A program made the translations under genes and the position numbers. From assembly GCA_963932465.1 (NCBI GenBank), contig OZ010795.1:477018806-477082805 (forward strand): a stretch of 64,000 nucleotides of DNA. Direction: 5' to 3'. The notes beneath the pieces were generated by a model. That model saw only the letters and a program-made list of their open reading frames with translations, was not told where the DNA came from and did not search any database. This DNA comes from Maratus speciosus. Its lineage: Eukaryota; Arthropoda; Arachnida; Araneae; Salticidae. Positions 59,269 through 64,000 of this stretch are shown one piece after another; the first letter of the stretch is position 1; every line of letters begins with the position of its first letter.

Positions 59269-59985
59269 AAATACAGTATTTTTTTCACATAAAGTCCTAC
59301 TTTATCAGCACTACTCAATATAAATATATTTTAAAGATTACTAATAGGACACTTTCAGATGACCTAGAACCTTGAAATTTGGCACGAAGGAAGGTATTAT
59401 AGCACATGTAAAAGAAAAGTCAGAAAATTTTTAATTTTTAATTCTATGTAGATATATTACATATTTTCCATAATCAGGATTTCGAAAACTAGACTATAAG
59501 TGTTCCGTTTTTTACTTTTCAGGTTCGGAACCTTAAAAATATAAAAAATAAAACACTTTGATCTGAGCTCATGTTTCTTATATTATTAAGCTAATTTAAC
59601 ACATGAAATTCATTTCTAGATAAAAAATATATCGACCTTAAAATCAATATTCTTTTTCACATAAACCCCTATGTTAGCAGCACTACTCAATATAAATATA
59701 CTTTTTTAAGGTTACCTATAGGGCACTTCCAGTTGACCCAGAGCCTTGAAATTTGGCATGAAGGAAGGTTATAGCACATGCAGACCAAAAAATCGAAAAT
59801 CTGTCATTTTTACTTATGTGTAGATTTCTGACGCGATTTTAAATAATCAGGATTTCCACGAGACTATAGGGGTTCCGTTTTTCTTTTTGAGGTACGGAAC
59901 CCTAAAAATATAAAATAACACTTCGATTTGCACTTATGCTTCTTATGTTATTAAGGAAACACGGGAAATTCATTTCGCTGTTATG
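59269..59985. repeat. 372-bp direct repeat with fold-back GGTTCCG..CGGAACC
   Basis: CAGCACTACTCAATATAAAT at 59306 recurs at 59678. Both units contain ACCTTGAAATTTGG or GCCTTGAAATTTGG, a GAAGGAAGGT block and GTTCCG near AGGTTCGGAACC or AGGTACGGAACCC. A third diverged copy lies at about 61390-61640. The reverse frame 59902-60123 overlaps the end and is not supported. Confidence 0.75.
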
Positions 59986-60292
59986 GAAATGAATGAACTC
60001 AGAGTCGTCGCTGTCTTCCAATGTATAAACCCTTTGACTACAAGTCAGCAAATATACGTCCCAGTGGAATATTGTTTTTATTATATTCGTAGCAAATTTT
60101 GAAAAATAATCACTGCCATACATTTATATAGAATATGTCGAAGAGAAATCTCCCACAAAGAATTTTTTTTTTTGCAAATTGTGGTGCGATTAAATATAGG
60201 AATAGTCGTAAGTCTCTATATGTATCGAAAGGTTAAACGTCCCACCCGTCCCCCTCCTGCTGGTCGTTGACTTTATTTAATTTTGGTTTCAG
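59986..60292. other. Possible intron upstream of the 60.3-kb exon
   Basis: Ends in a pyrimidine-rich acceptor TTTAATTTTGGTTTCAG. No branch point or upstream exon could be fixed. Confidence 0.3.
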
Positions 60293-60447
60293 ATTTTTCC
60301 TATGAGATCTCCCATAATCGCGCCTGCCTCCATCCCAACGATCTTGAAGGGAGACCCGATGTCGTCAGTACATTGAGTAGTGGCATTTCTGTCGCTCTTG
60401 CACTTTTCGTACTTTTAAAGTATTTAATTTCATACCAAATACTTTGA
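60293..60447 (+). CDS. Candidate terminal exon with hydrophobic C-terminus
   Basis: After the acceptor GGTTTCAG (60285-60292) an open frame with phase 2 runs 50 codons to TGA 60445-60447. The peptide begins FSYEISHNRACLHPNDLEG, passes through RPDVVSTLSSG and ends with a 21-residue hydrophobic segment (ISVALALFVLLKYLISYQIL). Small residues (SSG) before a terminal hydrophobic stretch is the layout of a GPI-anchor signal; a C-terminal membrane anchor is the alternative. The exon is clearly GC-richer than its surroundings and AATAAA follows at 60568, about 120 bases after the stop. I do not recognise the protein. The other phases are closed or lack structure. Upstream exons would be to the left, separated by a long repeat-filled intron. 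Confidence 0.45.
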
Positions 60448-60567
60448 ATATCACTGATATAAAAAATATTTTAGTTTCTTTCATATCAGGAGAATGTTTT
60501 TGGCATTGTTCTATATTTCTATAAATAATTTATTTTCTTGATTAAAGTATATATATGAAACGTACTT

Positions 60568-60573
60568 AATAAA
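60568..60573 (+). promoter_or_regulatory. Poly(A) signal AATAAA
   Basis: Lies about 120 bases after the stop of the candidate exon 60293-60447, same strand. Weak alone, since AATAAA is frequent in AT-rich DNA. Confidence 0.35.
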
Positions 60574-62069
60574 CATATCATACTGTATTTTATTTAAATA
60601 TTTTTAAAAATTTTATATTAATGTATCCACTCAAAGTCAAAAGATGGATTTTACTTTTAACTAAAATAAAAATTTTAGCAAAAAAAAAAAAAAAAAAAAT
60701 CAGAAATAATGACATGGTTTTGTAAATGCAGGAAATTCCGTTGTTTTTGTTTATTTTTCACGTAACATGGCCATCCTAGTCCATATATATATATTTTTTT
60801 TAATTAGTTAAATGTAGTGTACAAATTTCACTTTGTTTACTGCATATTTTGTTTTCTATATGCTCTTTAATTAAGCTTCTCTTCTTTCGAAGCAGAAAAA
60901 AAAATATTAAGGTATACTACAAAATTCACTTAAAAATTCAAAAAGCAGAGTCTGGTTTTCAAAAGATTTGCAAAAACCTTAGATAAATGTGCTTCATTTT
61001 TAGACATTTTTTTTTCTAATTAAAGTTTTTCTGGATTTTACTGCATTAATAATGAATTACTGTCGGAGATACGTCAGAAAACATAGAGAATTATAAAAAA
61101 ACAAATTATTAAAAGATGAGACTAATTTTTCAGTTTTTTATCCAATCAATGACTATACCTGGATTTTTCGAATATGGATCAGATATTAATTCTGGAATCT
61201 TATAAGATTACAGTCGTCAGTTATGCCATTTAAACATCGATTTTTTTAGCTTTCCGTACCGTTATGTTATATTACCGTTTACAAAAATTCCGTTAACATG
61301 CGTTAATCTGGCGTCAGTATCAATTTCGAGATTGAGGAGTATGTCACATAATAAATCAGCATAGATTTGTAAAGTAATGATTTTCGTATTTTTTCCTTCA
61401 TGTGTACCACAAGACCTTCCGTCGGTCATTACAAATTTGAAGGTTCTAGGTCAACTAGAAGTACCCTACACATTTTATTCTCAAAACCTACAGTGTGCTC
61501 CGGTTGTGAAGAGAAAAATCCGAAAATGATTCATTTATAATTCTATGTCGATTTCTTACGTGATTTTACATAATCGGGATTTTCAAAGTGAGTATAACGC
61601 TCCGTGTTTTCCTTTTAAGGTAGGGAGTATCAAAAATAAGTCTTGATTCTATATTGCATTTTTTTTCCTATCATTTATTAAATAAAATTTTCCTGTTTAA
61701 AATATATTTATATACCTGAAACAAATCTGAATGTCCGCAGCTATGTACAGACAGTATAAAAAAATCGATACACCTAACCTACCTTTATTCGTAAAATCTT
61801 TCCGATAAAATTAAACCAAATGTGGTCATTAAATTGGAACTATTTTCTTTTTTTAGAATATAAAAGCAATTTTTGAAAAAGGGCTCATTTACATATTATA
61901 AGTTTGAGCAGCTTTTATTTTTTAATGGTAACATCCGCTTTTGTCAACATATTTGTGTTTCTTGAATCAAGACAGCCCTTAAAGAAGTATAGCTTGCATA
62001 CTTTTTATTAAAACTTCATAGAATTATAAAAGAGATTTAGTAAGGAAAATTAATAAATTTAGAAAGATT
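60574..62069. other. AT-rich stretch with a third diverged copy of the 372-bp repeat
   Basis: About 61390-61640 repeats the order TTTGAAGGTTCTAGGTCAAC, GATTTCTTACGTGATTTTAC, ATAATCGGGATTTTCAAA and CGCTCCGTGTTTTCCTTTT of the units at 59.3-59.9 kb. Nothing else recognised. Confidence 0.5.
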
Positions 62070-62149
62070 TAAGTTAAGATTTCAAAGGAAAAGATTCCAA
62101 TATCTACACTGAATTTATAGAAGGAAAAGGTGACAAACAAAAAGAAACT

Positions 62150-62905
62150 CTTACATATCCCAATCATACTGATTTGAAAAGATATCACACGAATTGAATT
62201 TTTCCAACTGAAGAACAAAATGCCCAAGTCAGAATCCGAACCCAGAACCATTAACTTAAATTTGCAATACTCTACCCATAGAGCTACGTTGACGACAACA
62301 GGGGGGCATAATTCTCTCAGCTATCCTTATTGGTATTAGCATCTAATTCTGCCATGTAGAACAGCAGGTAATGGAACTCCATTAAACTATGGGTACTTAC
62401 ATACAGGATTATTTTTAAATCAGTTTTACTGATTGGCAAATATATCATACGAATTGAATTTAACAAACTCAGTGAACACATGACCAAGCCGGGATCCGAA
62501 CCCAGAAACTTTAACTTGCCTAACCTTTAACCTCAATTGCCAATGCTTTATCTATTTAGCTACGTTGACGAAAACAGGCGGGCATAATTCACTCAGCTAA
62601 TCTTATTGGTATTAGCATCTATTCTGCCATGTAGCAGGTAATGGAACTCCATTAAACGATGGGTACGTAGATGCAGGATTATTTTTAACTCTATCTTACT
62701 GATTGGCAAATATAACATACGTATTGAATTTTTCTAACTACTGAGCGAAAACATGCCCAAGCCGGGATTCAAACCCAGAACATTTTACTTAAACTGCCAA
62801 TTTACGCTATTGAGCTACGTTGACGGACAGCAGGAGGGCATATTTTGCTCAACTAACCTTATTAGTATTAGAAACTGTTCTGCAATATAGGCAGCTTAAC
62901 AGGGC
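62150..62905 (-). repeat. Tandem array of three units with tRNA-like promoters
   Basis: AGCTACGTTGACG at 62282, 62558 and 62813 marks units of about 276 and 255 bp. On the minus strand each unit reads CGTCAACGTAGCT (A-box-like TAGCTCAATAGCG in the last unit) followed some 40-50 bases later by a B-box-like GGGTTTGAATCCCGG (last unit) or GGGTTCGGATCCCGG (middle unit). Each also contains TAATGGAACTCCATTA, a palindrome, and TTATTGGTATTAGCATCTA. The 3' ends cannot form a full tRNA cloverleaf, so this is a tRNA-derived repeat and not a set of tRNA genes. Confidence 0.7.
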
Positions 62906-64000
62906 GTGCAGGTAACGGAACTTCATTAAGGGGGATTTGACTCTAAAAGGCCAAAAAGGGGTGTTTTTTAGCATTTTTTTTTCTGGAATAGGAATGAAGA
63001 TATGGGGCATTTTCACAATCTTTTGACTTTTGGGGGAAAAAATCTGACGAAATTAAACTTGCTAAAATAACATTTTAATCTGATAGACGAATGCCTTAAT
63101 GATTCAAAATAAAGAAAAATGGTCAGCAGCGAAATTTTTTTTATTTAACTGAGGTGTAAGTTAAACTTGCGAGTTTAATTTTCCTTACCATTTTACCACT
63201 GTAACTTTTTATTTGCTTCTCAATTTTTACTTATAATGAATTTACATAGTACCCACAGGACATTCAAATAAGAAATAATAACAATGTAGTACTCTAAATA
63301 CAGAATTTTTGTATAACATTGTCTTAAGGGGGTGTTAAAGAAGAGACGGTAAGGTAAAAAAAAGGGGATGGTATTGGAAAAAAGGGACGAAATGGTCAAA
63401 AAAGGGACGGTAAGGAAAATTACCACCTATTTTTAGGAAAATCATGTTAAGACTAAGTGATAGCCACAATATTCATTGATTTTTCGAAACAGTTGTTAAC
63501 ATTGGATTATATAATTTTTTTTTATTATTATTATTAACCTCGAAAAATGCAGGAATAAACCTTGGAGTCGGTGATACAACCAATAAAGCCACGATGCTTG
63601 AAATTGATATTTAAATGCTGATTTAAATTCTACAGTAAATTTCCTGCCAAAGAATTTTAGACATTATATCTCTAGCATACTTCTGCATGAGAAAAAACTT
63701 GAAAAAAATTCTGTGGCTGCATCTGAAATGATTTTCTGTATAATTTTAAAAGAGGGATTGTAAGAAATCTAAAACCCAGAAACAGAGTTTAAAAAATAAT
63801 AACAACCCTAAAAATGTGTGCAGGTTAATTTTTAGCTACATATTTATATAAAACAATTGTTCCAGTTTCAGAAAAAAATTACATCGAATTATTTTTATTG
63901 AAACAATTTTATCCAGACAGCTCCAAACTTAAAAATCAGCATCAGGGACACGGGACGGTAGATGAGTTTTCCTGGTATTTGGACCCCCAGTATCGTCCAA
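62906..64000. other. AT-rich stretch with short purine repeats
   Basis: Around 63335-63420 words such as AAAAGGGACGGTAAGG recur three to four times on a rough 30-40 bp spacing. Otherwise nothing recognised up to the window end. Confidence 0.45.

Noticed and set aside
1..64000. CRISPR arrays, operons or bacterial genes
   Set aside because: No regular spacer-repeat structure or compact coding. Repeats here are minisatellites, TIR elements and retroelements.

Overview
This is a eukaryotic, very AT-rich, repeat-dominated window with no complete host gene. The transposon complement (BEL/Pao LTR element, Penelope-like elements with a GIY-YIG domain, many Tc1/mariner derivatives with TA target duplications, hAT and piggyBac-type non-autonomous elements, tRNA-derived SINE) suggests an arthropod. 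A chelicerate such as a spider is my guess, but nothing in the window fixes the taxon. Almost all long open frames belong to mobile elements, and most of those are broken.

Layout. 1-6.1 kb: hairpin MITEs and a diverged 551-bp duplication. 6.1-10.65 kb: a relic Penelope endonuclease (+) abutting an internally deleted BEL/Pao element (-), which in turn abuts a possible two-exon host gene start (10649-10830, -). 11-15.5 kb: a deleted mariner, a 113-bp minisatellite and a GGGTAAyTCCGGG-ended DNA transposon. 18.6 kb: a good candidate for the last exon of a Cys-containing protein (-). 19-29.6 kb: a patchwork of an unnamed TIR family, a Tc1 element nested in it, two tRNA-like modules in inverted orientation, a mariner 3'-end palindrome, long-TIR elements and MITEs. 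31.1-32.7 kb: a Tc1-type element with D-to-E spacing of 36 residues, split by a SINE. 34.7-36.1 kb: a 1.4-kb palindrome made from two inverted 5' halves of a Tc1 element. 36.3-39.9 kb: a nearly intact Penelope-like element preceded by a truncated copy in the usual partial tandem, with a hammerhead-like motif in each terminal repeat.

40-49 kb: a mariner C-terminal relic, a dispersed 480-bp repeat in two copies, a second deleted mariner and a 1.05-kb long-TIR element. 51.7 kb: a 51-bp in-frame minisatellite. 53.8-55.5 kb: a piggyBac-type MITE (TTAA) and a hAT-type element with a perfect 8-bp target duplication. 56.6-59.98 kb: tandem duplications, one carrying a nested inverted-repeat element. 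60.3 kb: a second candidate terminal exon (+) with a hydrophobic tail. 62.1-62.9 kb: a three-unit tandem array in which every unit holds a tRNA-like promoter.

The most informative points are the two palindromic elements built from opposite ends of Tc1/mariner transposons, the Penelope partial tandem with hammerhead-like motifs and a fold-back at its truncation point, and three small islands that look like real host exons. I saw no clear new enzymatic system.
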